Assembly (NCBI RefSeq): GCF_023218175.1
Contig: NZ_JALPTH010000021.1
Location: forward strand, 84,840-148,839
Length of the DNA: 64,000 nt
Direction of reading: 5' to 3'
From: Streptomyces lichenis
GTDB lineage: Bacteria; Actinomycetota; Actinomycetes; Streptomycetales; Streptomycetaceae
Shown here: piece by piece, positions 25,180 through 34,325 of the stretch
Layout: each line of letters begins with the position of its first letter
Numbering within the stretch: position 1 is the first letter of the stretch
The notes under the pieces: generated by a model
Seen by the model: the letters and a program-made list of their open reading frames with translations, nothing else
What the model was told of the DNA's origin: nothing
Databases searched by the model: none
Position numbers and translations under genes: made by a program

Positions 25180-25440
25180 CGCTGATCGGCGCATACGGCG
25201 GGTGGTCGGGCGCAGCAGCAGCGACAGGACGACCGCCGCGACCGCGACGGCGCCGACGAGGGTGCCCGGCGCGTTCCCGGGGCCGAGCGCGGCGTGTGTC
25301 ACCAGGGCGCCGAACAGGGCTCCGAGCGTGCCCGAGGCCAGCACCACACGGCGGGCGGGGAGCCGGTCCGGGAGCCGGTGGGCGGCCGCCCAGGAGAGGG
25401 CCAGCCCGAGCATGACGGAGCCGAGAGCTTCCCAGAACAC
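25165..25440 (-). CDS. Small hydrophobic membrane protein
   Basis: 91-aa protein with about three hydrophobic helices (MLGLALSWAAA, VVLASGTLGALFGALVTHAAL, LVGAVAVAAVVLSLLL) and an Arg-rich end. Spacing and small-residue content recall GlsB/YeaQ-type stress membrane proteins, but I would not assign it. GTG 25440 has GAGGTG ~8 bases upstream. It is followed by an 18-bp tandem duplication of its last codons. Confidence 0.65.
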   Translation of the reverse strand: MFWEALGSVMLGLALSWAAAHRLPDRLPARRVVLASGTLGALFGALVTHAALGPGNAPGTLVGAVAVAAVVLSLLLRPTTRRMRRSAATQS

Positions 25441-25586
25441 TACGGATCACCTCGCGGTCGGCGGGGCGGGCAAAACGGTCATGGCCGTAGTACCCGATGC
25501 ACCGGAAACGCAATCATCATCCCGGGGGCCGGAGGCCCTTTTGTCGATACGTCGACAGGGCGAAGAGCCGGGCCCGGAACATGGCG

Positions 25587-25615
25587 GAGGCCCGGCGGAC
25601 CAGCCGCCGGGCCTC
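25587..25615. terminator. Terminator after the DUF3107 gene
   Basis: Perfect 12-bp stem GAGGCCCGGCGG / CCGCCGGGCCTC with loop ACCAG, 16 bases past the DUF3107 stop. Nearby, TGTCGA-TACG-TCGACA (~25537-25552) is a separate small inverted repeat. Confidence 0.85.
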
Positions 25616-25630
25616 TCGTCGTACCACCGC

Positions 25631-25858
25631 TCAGAGCGTGCCGAAGCCCACCCGCCGCGCCGTCGGCTCGCCGATCTCCACATAGGCGATCCGCTCCGAC
25701 GGCACCAGCACCTTGCGGCCCTTGTCGTCCGTCAGGCTCAGCAGCTGCGACTTCCCGGCCAGCGACTGGGCCACCAGCTGCTCCACCTCCTCGGCGGACT
25801 GCCCGCTCTCCAGAACGATCTCCCGGGGTGCGTGCTGCACGCCGATCTTGACCTCCAC
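25631..25858 (-). CDS. DUF3107 family protein
   Basis: 75-aa actinobacterial protein: VEVKIGVQHAPREIVLE, then SAEEVEQLV, then VLVPSERIAYVEIGEP. Members of DUF3107 are predicted ATP-binding or small regulatory proteins with no established role. GTG 25858 has GGAGGG 8 bases upstream, and the longer open frame lacks codon-bias support. It lies upstream of the small membrane gene and downstream of the TetR gene on the same strand. Confidence 0.88.
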   Translation of the reverse strand: MEVKIGVQHAPREIVLESGQSAEEVEQLVAQSLAGKSQLLSLTDDKGRKVLVPSERIAYVEIGEPTARRVGFGTL

Positions 25859-26005
25859 GGCTATGTCCCTCCGAACGGTCAGCGTTGCGCGGTCGACCGC
25901 GCCGTACGCTGCACAGATTAGCCCGGGGAGCGGACGCCTCAGGGCGCGGAGCCGCACGCCAGGAGCGAACAGCACCCCCGGCCCGTACGGGGAGGGGCCG
26001 GTCGA

Positions 26006-26722
26006 TCAGCGGTTCGCGCCGCCGTGGTTCTCCGTGCCGTGCACGTCACTGCCCTGGTGCTCGCCGCCGTGGCTGTCCGTGCCGTGGTTCTCGCTGCCGT
26101 GCAGCGGGAAGCCGGCGATGCCCCGCCAGGCCAGCGAGGTGAGCAGCTGCACCGCGGTGCCACGGGGGATCGGGGACTCGCTGGAGAGCCAGTAGCGGGC
26201 CACCACCTGGGAGACCCCGCCGAGCCCGACGGCGAGCAGCATCGACTCGTCCTTGGACAGCCCGGTGTCCTCGGCGATGACCTCCGAGATCGCCTCGGCG
26301 CACTGGAGCGACACCCGCTCGACCCGCTCGCGCACCGCGGGCTCGTTGGTCAGGTCGGACTCGAACACCAGCCGGAACGCGCCGCCCTCGTCCTCCACGT
26401 ACGCGAAGTAGGCGTCCATCGTCGCGGCCACCCGCTGCTTGTTCTCGGTGGTCGACGCGAGCGCCGTGCGCACCGCCTGGAGCAGCGACTCGCAGTGCTG
26501 GTCGAGCAGCGCCAGGTAGAGCTCCAGCTTCCCCGGGAAGTGCTGGTACAGCACGGGCTTGCTGACGCCGGCGCGCTCGGCGATGTCATCCATCGCGGCC
26601 GCGTGGTAGCCCTGCGCCACGAACACTTCCTGGGCCGCGCCCAGCAGCTGGTTCCGTCGGGCCCGGCGCGGCAGTCGCGTGCCCCTAGGGCGCGCCGCCT
26701 CCGTCTGCTCGATGGCTGTCAC
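26006..26722 (-). CDS. TetR-family regulator with histidine-rich tail
   Basis: 238-aa TetR-type repressor: helix-turn-helix AAMDDIAERAGVSKPVLYQHF at ~45-65, then a ligand-binding helical domain (VRERVERVSLQCAEAISEVI, LAVGLGGVSQVVARYWL). The C-terminus ends in an unusual ~30-residue His/Gly/Glu/Asn tail (HGSENHG, DSHGGEHQG, DVHGTENHG) that could bind metal. GTG 26722 has AGGAGG 5 bases upstream. Its target is not obvious; no divergent transporter is adjacent. Confidence 0.92.
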   Translation of the reverse strand: MTAIEQTEAARPRGTRLPRRARRNQLLGAAQEVFVAQGYHAAAMDDIAERAGVSKPVLYQHFPGKLELYLALLDQHCESLLQAVRTALASTTENKQRVAATMDAYFAYVEDEGGAFRLVFESDLTNEPAVRERVERVSLQCAEAISEVIAEDTGLSKDESMLLAVGLGGVSQVVARYWLSSESPIPRGTAVQLLTSLAWRGIAGFPLHGSENHGTDSHGGEHQGSDVHGTENHGGANR

Positions 26723-26993
26723 GCCGCCTCCTGAAATAGATTCATGCGCGCTGTGCGCCGCGCCGCCATCGTACTTTTGGGTAACCCGCCTGTGTGCGGT
26801 GCGAGCGCGAAATTTCACGTACCGGACGGCCCGGGCCGACGGCGATTCAACGTTAAACCGACCGAGGGGTCGGGACCAGCCCCGGGCCGGTCGCATATAC
26901 GCGGACCGGCTCGGGGCCGTCACTCCCGGCGGCGCGGCTCCCATGGCGGCTCCCATGGAACGCCCCGGGCGGAATGCCCCGGAGGCCGCTGCC

Positions 26994-27290
26994 TCAGCGG
27001 TAGTCGTCCTCGTCCAGACTGACCACCCGGGTCTGCTCGATCGCATCGGCCTCGTTCGCACTGGCCGGGTCGACGCCGGTCAGCGGCTCGTCGCCGCGCT
27101 GCTGCCACTCCGCCCGCTGCTCCGCTACGTCCCCCTCGGGGGACTCCTCGTCCAAGGGGGCCGCCGCCTCCCGCTCGGCGGCCCGCTCGTCCTCCGCCCG
27201 GGCCTCGGACTCCTCCGCCTCGTCCGCCTCGTTCCGGTCGAAGGTCTCGAAGGTCTCGAAGGTCTCGGGATCAGTGGGGTCGGCGCTCAT
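26994..27290 (-). CDS. Acidic conserved hypothetical protein
   Basis: 98-aa strongly acidic, probably disordered protein (DPETFETFETFDRNEADEAEES, then DEEDD-type clusters, ending SLDEDDYR). It has no Cys, TM or signal peptide. ATG 27290 has GAGGGAGC upstream. It is divergent from the adjacent hydrolase. Function unknown. Confidence 0.7.
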   Translation of the reverse strand: MSADPTDPETFETFETFDRNEADEAEESEARAEDERAAEREAAAPLDEESPEGDVAEQRAEWQQRGDEPLTGVDPASANEADAIEQTRVVSLDEDDYR

Positions 27291-27438
27291 GTGCTCCCTC
27301 TCACGCGGATCGGTACTCGACGGTCACCGGGGTCGGATGCCCACAGACACGAGCGTATGCAGGACCCCCGGGCAACGCCATGCGGCCTGTGACGGCGAAC
27401 ACACCAGGGGGAGCGTGATCCTCTCGTAACATTGCCGC

Positions 27439-28836
27439 ATGTCTTCGACCGAGCTGCCGGAAGCCCTCGCCGCCACCGTGGCCGGCCCGAGGGTGAGCGC
27501 GGTGCGGGTCGCGGAGGGGGAGCGGCTGCGCACCGTGACGCTGCCCGGTCTGACGCTCAACGTGCGGGAACGCCCGTCGGACCGCACCGGACTGCCGCCC
27601 GCCCTCTACGTGCACGGCCTCGGCGGCTCGTCCCAGAACTGGTCGGCGCTGATGCCGCTGCTGGCGGACATCGTGGACGGCGAGGCCGTCGACCTGCCCG
27701 GTTTCGGTGACTCGCCCCCGCCGGACGACGGCGACTACTCGGTGACCGGTCACGCCCGGGCGGTGATCCGGCTGCTCGACGCGGGCGGCCGCGGGCCGGT
27801 CCATCTGATCGGCAACTCCCTGGGCGGCGCGGTCAGCACCCGGATCGCCGCGCTGCGGCCGGACCTGGTGCGCACTCTGACCCTGGTCTCCCCGGCGCTG
27901 CCCGAGATCCGCGTCCAGCGCGACACCTGGCCCACCGCCCTGCTCGCGGTGCCCGGCGCCGCCGCCCTGCTCACCCGGCTCACCAAGGGGTGGACCGCCG
28001 AGCAACGCGTCCGCGGGGTGACGGCCCTCTGCTACGGGGACCCGGGCCGGGTCACCGAGGAGGGCTTCCGCAACGCGGTGGAGGAGATGGAGCGCCGCCT
28101 CGCGCTCCCCTACTTCTGGGACGCCATGGCCCGCTCGACACGCGGTCTGGTCGACGCGTACACGCTCGGTGGCCAGCACGGGCTGTGGCGGCAGGCCGAG
28201 CGGGTGCTCGCCCCGACGCTGCTGGTGTACGGCGGCCGCGACCGGCTGATCTCGTTCCGGATGGCGAGCCGGGCCGCCCGCGCCTTCCGCGACGCCCGGA
28301 TGCTGACCCTCCCGGACGCGGGGCATGTGGCGATGATGGAGTACCCGGAGACCGTCGCCACCGCGATACGGGAACTGATCCGCGAACGCGGCGGGGCCGG
28401 GCACGGCGAACGGGTCGGGGCCGGACACGGCGGTGCCGAACGGGCCGGGGCGCACGTGGGCGCCGGGGACGGCGAGGTCCGTACCGAGGACGGCCGGGAC
28501 GACGAGGCCCGCACCGGGGGTGGCCGAGGCGGTGAGGCTCGTACCGAGGTCGGCCGGGGCGGCGGGGCCCGCACCGGGGGTGGCCGGGATGGCGAGGCTC
28601 GCACCGGGGGTGGCCAGGAGGGCGAGGCTCGCACCGGGGGTGGCCGGGACGGTGAGGCTCGTACCGAGGTCGGCCGGGGCGGCGAGGCCCGCATCGGGGG
28701 TGGCCGGGACGGTGAGGCTCGTACCGGGGGCGGCCGGGACGGCGAGGCCCGCACCGGGGACGGCCAGGACGGTGACGGCCGCGAGAAGCAGGTCAACCTA
28801 GACGATGACGCCGGCGACGAAGGCAACGGGAGCTGA
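27439..28836 (+). CDS. Alpha/beta hydrolase with C-terminal decapeptide repeats
   Basis: 465 aa. Residues ~1-315 are an alpha/beta hydrolase: oxyanion YVHGLGGSS, nucleophile IGNSLGGAV, acid YGGRDRLIS and His in DAGHVAMMEYP. From ~330 the chain becomes a Gly/Arg/Glu repeat tail of about ten 10-residue units, then an acidic end. TAACAT ends 6 bases before the ATG, so the transcript is probably leaderless. The DUF3152 gene starts 8 bases after the stop. Confidence 0.88.
   Translation: MSSTELPEALAATVAGPRVSAVRVAEGERLRTVTLPGLTLNVRERPSDRTGLPPALYVHGLGGSSQNWSALMPLLADIVDGEAVDLPGFGDSPPPDDGDYSVTGHARAVIRLLDAGGRGPVHLIGNSLGGAVSTRIAALRPDLVRTLTLVSPALPEIRVQRDTWPTALLAVPGAAALLTRLTKGWTAEQRVRGVTALCYGDPGRVTEEGFRNAVEEMERRLALPYFWDAMARSTRGLVDAYTLGGQHGLWRQAERVLAPTLLVYGGRDRLISFRMASRAARAFRDARMLTLPDAGHVAMMEYPETVATAIRELIRERGGAGHGERVGAGHGGAERAGAHVGAGDGEVRTEDGRDDEARTGGGRGGEARTEVGRGGGARTGGGRDGEARTGGGQEGEARTGGGRDGEARTEVGRGGEARIGGGRDGEARTGGGRDGEARTGDGQDGDGREKQVNLDDDAGDEGNGS
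28468..28767 (+). repeat. Ten-unit 30-bp tandem repeat
   Basis: Ten consecutive in-frame 30-bp units encode variants of DGEARTGGGR (DGEVRTEDGR, GGEARTEVGR, GGEARIGGGR and so on). The array lies in the hydrolase tail. Units differ by only a few bases, so copy number probably varies between strains. Confidence 0.92.
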
Positions 28837-28844
28837 TCCGGGGC

Positions 28845-30335
28845 GTGGGACGACACAGCCGCAGGGGCGCCGCGCCCCAGGGCTCCGAACGGGCGCGGCG
28901 CGCTGAAGGCGCCGAGGCCGCAGCTTCGGGCGAGGCGGCCGAGCGCTCGGCCATGGGCCGTCGGCCCCGGGTGGCCGCCCCCGCGGCGCCCGCTCCCCAG
29001 GCACCGGAACCGCACCATCGGGGCGCCGGTCCGGAGTCCCACCCCGTGCGCGGCGGCCACCCGGAGGAGCGCGGCGCCGACGGGTACGGGACCAAGGAGT
29101 ACAGGCGCGGCGGTGGCCGCTACGGCGACTGGCAGGCCGAGCCCCGTGACGGCGGTGCGACCGGTGGCCGGCCGCGTGACGGTGGCGCGACCGAGGGAGG
29201 GCCGGCCGGCCAGGGGCCCGGGGGGCGGAGGGCGTCCGGCCAGGGGGCGTTGGGCTCGCGGCCGGGTGGCGGGGGCCGCAACCCCGGGCCGCGCCATGAG
29301 TACCTCGCCATCTTCGACGCCGGGCCGGTCGCCAGGCCCCTCGGCGGCCCCACCGGCGCCGTCCCCGCTTCCGGTTCCGGGGCCCGGGTCGCGGCCGGTG
29401 GCCCGCCCGGCCCGGAGGGCCCGGTCGCCGTGGCGAAGGACGGTCCGTCCGGCTCAGGCGGCGGCCTCGCGCGTACGCTCACCGGGATCGCGGCCGCCGC
29501 TGTCACCACCGTCCTGGCGATCGTCGTGGCCGGTCAGGTCACCGGCGCCGGACCGGACGGGCCCTCCTCCCGGGCGGCCGGGGTGAGTGCCGCACCCGGA
29601 CTCGCCGACTCGGGGACGACCGAGGAGAACGGCAAGGGCGAGGCGGAGGGCAGCAGGAAGGGCCCCGGCGCCGACGGACCGGACGCGCGCTCCGGCCGGA
29701 CGGACCGGTCCGAGGGCCGCGCCGCCCCGCCGCCGACCTACGCGCAGCTGATGGTGCGGCGGTTCCCGCTGGCCCCGAAGCTCAAGGGGTCGGGCGAGTT
29801 CGACGCCGTGCCCGGCCTCGACAAGGCACCCGGCAAAGGGCGGAAGATCCGCTACCGGATCGACGTCGAGAAGGGCCTCGGCCTGGACGCCGGACTGTTC
29901 GCCCGAGCCGCCCAGGAGACGCTGAACGACAACCGCAGCTGGGCGCACGGCGGCGCGATGACGTTCGAGCGGATCTCCAGCGGACGTCCCGACTTCGTGC
30001 TCACCCTCGCCAGTCCCGGCACCACCGCCTTCTGGTGCGCCAAGTCCGAGCTCGACATCACCGAGCAGAACGTCTCCTGCGACTCCGCCCGGACCGACCG
30101 GGTCATGATCAACGCCTACCGCTGGGCCCAGGGTTCCCAGACCTTCGGGCCGGCCGCGATGCTGCCCTACCGGCAGATGCTCATCAACCACGAGGTCGGG
30201 CACCGGCTCGGGCACGGCCACGTCAACTGCTCGACCGAGGGGTCCCTCGCCCCGGTGATGCAGCAGCAGACGAAGTCGCTCGACATCGGGGGCGTGAAGT
30301 GCCGCGCCAACCCCTGGGCGTTTCCCGACGGCTGA
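28845..30335 (+). CDS. DUF3152 protein, putative membrane-anchored zinc metalloprotease
   Basis: 496 aa. The N-terminal ~200 residues are charged and low-complexity (GGATGGRPRDGGATEGG). One TM helix lies at ~207-225 (TGIAAAAVTTVLAIVVAGQV). The outside C-terminal ~200 residues form the DUF3152 domain, with a metzincin-like zinc site HEVGHRLGHGH (~450-460), YRIDVEKGLGL, and paired cysteines (WCAKSELDI, NVSCDS; VNCSTEG, VKCRANPW). Protease activity is inferred from the HExxHxxGHxH motif. GTG 28845 follows the hydrolase stop by 8 bases, so the two are probably co-transcribed. Confidence 0.87.
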   Translation: MGRHSRRGAAPQGSERARRAEGAEAAASGEAAERSAMGRRPRVAAPAAPAPQAPEPHHRGAGPESHPVRGGHPEERGADGYGTKEYRRGGGRYGDWQAEPRDGGATGGRPRDGGATEGGPAGQGPGGRRASGQGALGSRPGGGGRNPGPRHEYLAIFDAGPVARPLGGPTGAVPASGSGARVAAGGPPGPEGPVAVAKDGPSGSGGGLARTLTGIAAAAVTTVLAIVVAGQVTGAGPDGPSSRAAGVSAAPGLADSGTTEENGKGEAEGSRKGPGADGPDARSGRTDRSEGRAAPPPTYAQLMVRRFPLAPKLKGSGEFDAVPGLDKAPGKGRKIRYRIDVEKGLGLDAGLFARAAQETLNDNRSWAHGGAMTFERISSGRPDFVLTLASPGTTAFWCAKSELDITEQNVSCDSARTDRVMINAYRWAQGSQTFGPAAMLPYRQMLINHEVGHRLGHGHVNCSTEGSLAPVMQQQTKSLDIGGVKCRANPWAFPDG

Positions 30336-30372
30336 GGTCCTTGCCCGCCGTCCCGTCCCGTCCCGGGTGACT

Positions 30373-30398
30373 GCGGTGCGCGCCGGTGTGCGCACCGC
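30373..30398. terminator. Hairpin terminator after the DUF3152 gene
   Basis: GCGGTGCGC (30373-30381) pairs with GCGCACCGC (30390-30398) around an 8-base loop, ~38 bases past the stop. Confidence 0.75.
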
Positions 30399-30898
30399 GG
30401 CCGTGCGGAGTGCGCCTCGGTGGTGCGCCGGGCGGACGTTTTCGCGCCGCGCGCCCCTCTCTCGCCTCACGCGCTCTGAATGGCCGGCCCGGTCGGCAGG
30501 GAATTCGCCTTTCACCGGCTGATTCCGGCCGATCCGGATGGTGCCCACACTGCCGTCCGGAACATCGGAGCAGGCCTTTCCGGAACGCGGAATGACCTCC
30601 GGGCGGTTGCGCCAAGTCCGGATCGCCGCTGGACAGCGACGGTATTCGACCGATCAACTGGCCTATTGAGAACGTCTGTTGACCCCTTCTATCCGAAGGC
30701 TCGGTCATATTCGGACCGTTCCCGCCCTAGCGCTTCGAAACGCCCGGCGCGGTCGAAAGTTACGAGTATTCACCCCTTCCGGTGGCGCGACGGACAACCG
30801 TCCATCGCGCCACCCGCGCTTCCGCTTACGTTCATCCCGCCGCCGGTCAGCGCACCCCAACGGTGCCGACCGCAGGCAGAAGGGGATGGGGGTGTGCT
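30399..30898. other. 500-bp non-coding region upstream of the polysaccharide cluster
   Basis: Lower GC than its surroundings at ~30480-30780, with no convincing ORF. It contains GGAAC and GGAAT elements at 30590-30605 and TTGACC near 30679, candidate ECF-type or vegetative promoter pieces with imperfect spacing. I found no recognisable c-di-GMP or other riboswitch. Confidence 0.55.
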
Positions 30899-32689
30899 GT
30901 GCGGATCGGACTGCTCACGGAGGGCGGATACCCGTACGCGAAGGGGGAGTCCGCGCTCTGGTGCGACCGGCTCGTGCGCGGGCTCGCGCAGCACGAGTAC
31001 GACGTCTACGCGCTGGGTCGCACCCCCCGCCAGGAGCGTGCCGGCCGGCTGCCGGCGGCGCCCGCCGTACGGTCGGTCCGGACGATGGCGCTGTGGACCC
31101 CCGCCGAGGACGGCCCCGGAAACGGCCGCTCCTACGGCCGGCGCGAGCGCCGCCGGTACGTCGGATGCCTGGCCGAGCTGGCCGCCGGTGTGTGCGGGGA
31201 CGGGCCGGAGCACGGCGGCGCCGACGCCGGCAACACCTTCGCCACGGGGCTGTACGGACTGGCCGACCTCCTCCGGGCGCACGGTGCCCCACCCGCCGCC
31301 CTGCGGTCCGAGGCCGCCGTCCGCGCCCTGGAGGCCGCCTGCCGTGCGCCCGGCGCACGCCGGGGCGTACGGCAGGCCACCCTGCGGGATCACCTCGCGT
31401 TCTCGGACTGGCTGGAGCGCGCACTGCGCCCGCTGGTCCCGGACTGGTACGGGCCGGACGCCCTGGGCGCCGCCGACCTCTGCCATGCCGTCTCCGGCGG
31501 CCTCGCCGCCCTCCCCGGACTGCTGGCCAAACGCTTCTTCGGAGTGCCGCTGCTGCTCACCGAGTACGGCGTGCACATCCGGTCGCACTATCTGACGACC
31601 GCCGGCGCCCCGCTCAGCGCCCCTCTGCGCGCCCTGCTCGCCGCGTTCCACGGGCGGCTCGCCACCGAGGTGTACCGCCAGGCCGCCGTCATCACCCACG
31701 GCAATGCCCATGCCCGGCGCTGGCAGCAGCGGTGCGGCGCCGACCCCGTCCGGCTGCGCACCATCCACCCGGGGCTGGACGCCCACCGGTTCGCCGCCGT
31801 CGGGGAGGCGGGGGACACCGGTGACCCGTACACCCTGGTGTGGGTCGGCCGCGCCGAACCCGCCAAGGACCTGGTCGGCCTGCTGCACGCCTTCGCGGCC
31901 GTGCACCGCGAGGAGCCCCGGGCGCGGCTCCGTATCGTCCACGCGCCCCCCTCGCCCCGCGAACCCGCCGACTACCTCGCCCACTGCCGGACCACCGCCA
32001 CCCGGCTCTTCCCCACCCGGCTCTTCCCCACCCGGCTCTTCCCCACCTGGCCCGGCCCCGGCACCGGGCCGATGGGCCAGGGGGCGCCGGCCTTCCCGGT
32101 GACCTTCGAGGAGGTCGGCGGCCCGAGTGCCCCCGACCGGACCGGCGCCTACGCCGACGGCGCCGTCACCGTGCTGTCCAGCGTCGTCGAGGGGTTCCCG
32201 GCCGGGCTGGTCGAGGCGATGCTCTGCGGCCGTGCCACCGTCTCCACGGACGTCGGCGCGGTGGTCGAGGTCGTCGGGGGCACCGGACTGGTGGTGCCCC
32301 CGCGCAACCCGCAGGCGCTCGCCGCCGCCTGCCTGGCGCTGCTGCGCGACCCCGCCCGCCGGGCGCGCCTGGGCGCCGCGGCCCGCGCCCGCGCGCTGGA
32401 GCTGTTCACCGTGGAGCAGAACCTCTCCGCCTTCCACGGGCTCTATCTGGAGCTGATGTCGCGTGCCCCGGTACGCCGCGACCGGGACGGCACGGCCGCC
32501 GACGGCACCCCGCTGCCGTTCGCCCACCCAGCCGAGGCATACCTCCCCGGACGCTGGACCGGCCGCCTCGACCGCGCGCCTGCCCCCGTCCCCGCCGGGC
32601 TCGGCCCTCCGGTCGGCGCGGGCGCGACGAGCGGCACCCGCCCTCACCGCGACACGGACAGCGGCGGAATCGGGAGCGGCGATGCCTGA
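30899..32689 (+). CDS. PelF-like family 4 glycosyltransferase
   Basis: 596-aa retaining GT-B glycosyltransferase of the PelF type (N-terminal DUF3492 region). Signatures: IGLLTEGGYPYAKGESALWC at the start, VPLLLTEYGVHIRSHY (PelF block LTEHGxYxRE), IHPGLDAHRF, WVGRAEPAKDL, and the C-terminal E-x7-E nucleotide-sugar site SSVVEGFPAGLVEAML. Family members polymerise hexosamine polysaccharide using UDP-sugar in the cytosol. A tandem TRLFP triplet (~32010-32046) interrupts the domain. GTG 30899 is chosen because family homology begins there. The stop overlaps the next gene by 8 bp. Confidence 0.85.
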   Translation: MRIGLLTEGGYPYAKGESALWCDRLVRGLAQHEYDVYALGRTPRQERAGRLPAAPAVRSVRTMALWTPAEDGPGNGRSYGRRERRRYVGCLAELAAGVCGDGPEHGGADAGNTFATGLYGLADLLRAHGAPPAALRSEAAVRALEAACRAPGARRGVRQATLRDHLAFSDWLERALRPLVPDWYGPDALGAADLCHAVSGGLAALPGLLAKRFFGVPLLLTEYGVHIRSHYLTTAGAPLSAPLRALLAAFHGRLATEVYRQAAVITHGNAHARRWQQRCGADPVRLRTIHPGLDAHRFAAVGEAGDTGDPYTLVWVGRAEPAKDLVGLLHAFAAVHREEPRARLRIVHAPPSPREPADYLAHCRTTATRLFPTRLFPTRLFPTWPGPGTGPMGQGAPAFPVTFEEVGGPSAPDRTGAYADGAVTVLSSVVEGFPAGLVEAMLCGRATVSTDVGAVVEVVGGTGLVVPPRNPQALAAACLALLRDPARRARLGAAARARALELFTVEQNLSAFHGLYLELMSRAPVRRDRDGTAADGTPLPFAHPAEAYLPGRWTGRLDRAPAPVPAGLGPPVGAGATSGTRPHRDTDSGGIGSGDA

Positions 32690-34181
32690 CAGCGGCCCCC
32701 ACCATGACCCCGCCCGCGAGGAGGCCGCCGACGGTCCACCGGCCGAAGGCCTCCGCTCCGCCGCAGCGCCCGTCCTGGCAGCGCGGCAGGGCGGTGACCC
32801 CGTCAAGGCGCTGCTGCACCGCCACCGGGCGCTGTGCGAACGGGCCGTCGACCCCTTGGAGATCGCCGCCGCCCTGGAGGCCCACGGCGTCACCGACCGC
32901 ATCGCCGCCTCGTTCCGGCACCGGGACGTCTTCTCCCTCGCCGAGGAGCTGTACGCCCGGACGCCCAGGTCGGACGACGAGCACCTCGCCCACCCACGAG
33001 CCACCGGTACCGGACACCCCGGCCGCGGGTCCGACGGCGACCCACACACCAGCAGCCGGCCTGTCCCCGGGACCGGCACCCGGCCCCTCCGCAGCGACCG
33101 GGCCCGCGAGGGTGCCCAACCTGCCGACCGACCGCCGGTACGCGGCCCGCACGGGAGCGCCGGACCAAGGGGTGCGGCAGCCGAGCGGGCCCCCGAGGAC
33201 GGAACCGGCCGGCCCGTCCCGGCGGAGGAGATAGCCCGGCGAGCCGGGCGCCCCCTGGTGTGGGCACCGCTCACCCTCCTGCCGGGCGCCGCCGTCGGAC
33301 TGACCCTCGCGGGGCTCGCCGCGACCACCGGCCCGGCGCGGTTCGCCGTCGGCGCGGCCGGGACGGTGGCCGCCGCCGGGGCGCTCGCCGGCTGCCTCCG
33401 CCACGGCCCGCTCCGGGCGGCGCGGCGCACCCGCGCGGCCGGCCCCGCCCTGGTCCGGGCCCTGTCCGCCGTCCGCACCCCTCTGTGGTGCATCGTGCTT
33501 CTCGGCTGTCTGCTGCTGGACGCCGTCCCCGACCACGATCTGGGCCTCACCTGGAGCCTCGCCGCTCTCACCGCCGAGCCCGACCGGACCGGCGTACCGC
33601 TCCACCCCCTCTCCGTCGGCGCACCCGCGACGCTCCTCGCCCTGGCGCTGGCGGTGGCGCCCGCGGCCTGGTGCGCGCACCTCTTCTCCGTACGGGCCCG
33701 GCGGGGGCTGGCCGCCAGTCGCCGCCTCGCCGACTTCGCCGCCGGTGCCCGACCGCTGCTGCTCGGCGCCGTCGCCCTGTTCACCGTGCTGCTCGCCGCG
33801 CTCACCGCGACCACCGGCACCGTCCTCGGCGACGGCCCCCGAGGCGCGGCGCTGATCGGCTGCCTCGCCCTCGGCACCCTGTTCTTCCTGGCCCGTCTGC
33901 TCACCGCCCATGGCTTCGCCCGGACCGCGGGCAGCGCGCTGTTCGCCGCCTGTGCCGCATGGACGCTCGCCCTCGCCGCGGAGCAGGCGGCCCGCGTCCC
34001 GGGACTCGGCCGGCTCGACGCCCCGAGGCGCGCCCTCGCCGACCTCTGCGGGCCGGGCGCGGTGACCGTGCTGGTCTGCGGGGCGGCCGCGCTCGCCCTG
34101 CTGGTCCGCGCCTGCGCCCTGCTGACCCGGGCCTCCACCCATGCCGTCGACTGGCCGGCTCCCGCCCATGCCGGCGGCTGA
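32682..34181 (+). CDS. Multi-TM membrane protein of the polysaccharide cluster
   Basis: 499 aa, not assignable to a named family. Residues ~1-190 are soluble: a helical segment (VKALLHRHRALCERAVDPLE, then FRHRDVFSLAEELYAR) and a Pro/Arg-rich linker. About eight TM helices follow (~195-485). The position between a PelF-like transferase and an epimerase suggests a polymerisation or export role comparable to PelE/PelG, but I see no MATE or PelG signature. ATG 32682 has GGGAGCGG upstream and lies inside the end of the transferase gene. Confidence 0.78.
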   Translation: MPDSGPHHDPAREEAADGPPAEGLRSAAAPVLAARQGGDPVKALLHRHRALCERAVDPLEIAAALEAHGVTDRIAASFRHRDVFSLAEELYARTPRSDDEHLAHPRATGTGHPGRGSDGDPHTSSRPVPGTGTRPLRSDRAREGAQPADRPPVRGPHGSAGPRGAAAERAPEDGTGRPVPAEEIARRAGRPLVWAPLTLLPGAAVGLTLAGLAATTGPARFAVGAAGTVAAAGALAGCLRHGPLRAARRTRAAGPALVRALSAVRTPLWCIVLLGCLLLDAVPDHDLGLTWSLAALTAEPDRTGVPLHPLSVGAPATLLALALAVAPAAWCAHLFSVRARRGLAASRRLADFAAGARPLLLGAVALFTVLLAALTATTGTVLGDGPRGAALIGCLALGTLFFLARLLTAHGFARTAGSALFAACAAWTLALAAEQAARVPGLGRLDAPRRALADLCGPGAVTVLVCGAAALALLVRACALLTRASTHAVDWPAPAHAGG

Positions 34182-34325
34182 CCTCCCCTCCGGGCCGCGC
34201 CCCGTCCCCGGGACGCGCCCTTCCGGCCATCCGGACCGGCACCCCTCCCCTCGGAGGCGGCCCCCGCCACCTCCCTCCCTCCCCCTACCACTCCCCGACA
34301 CCCAGGACGCAAGGAGACGACGACC

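Noticed and set aside
28468..28767. Regular 30-bp repeats considered as a CRISPR array
   Set aside because: Units are directly adjacent without unique spacers, keep the reading frame of the hydrolase, and no cas genes are present.
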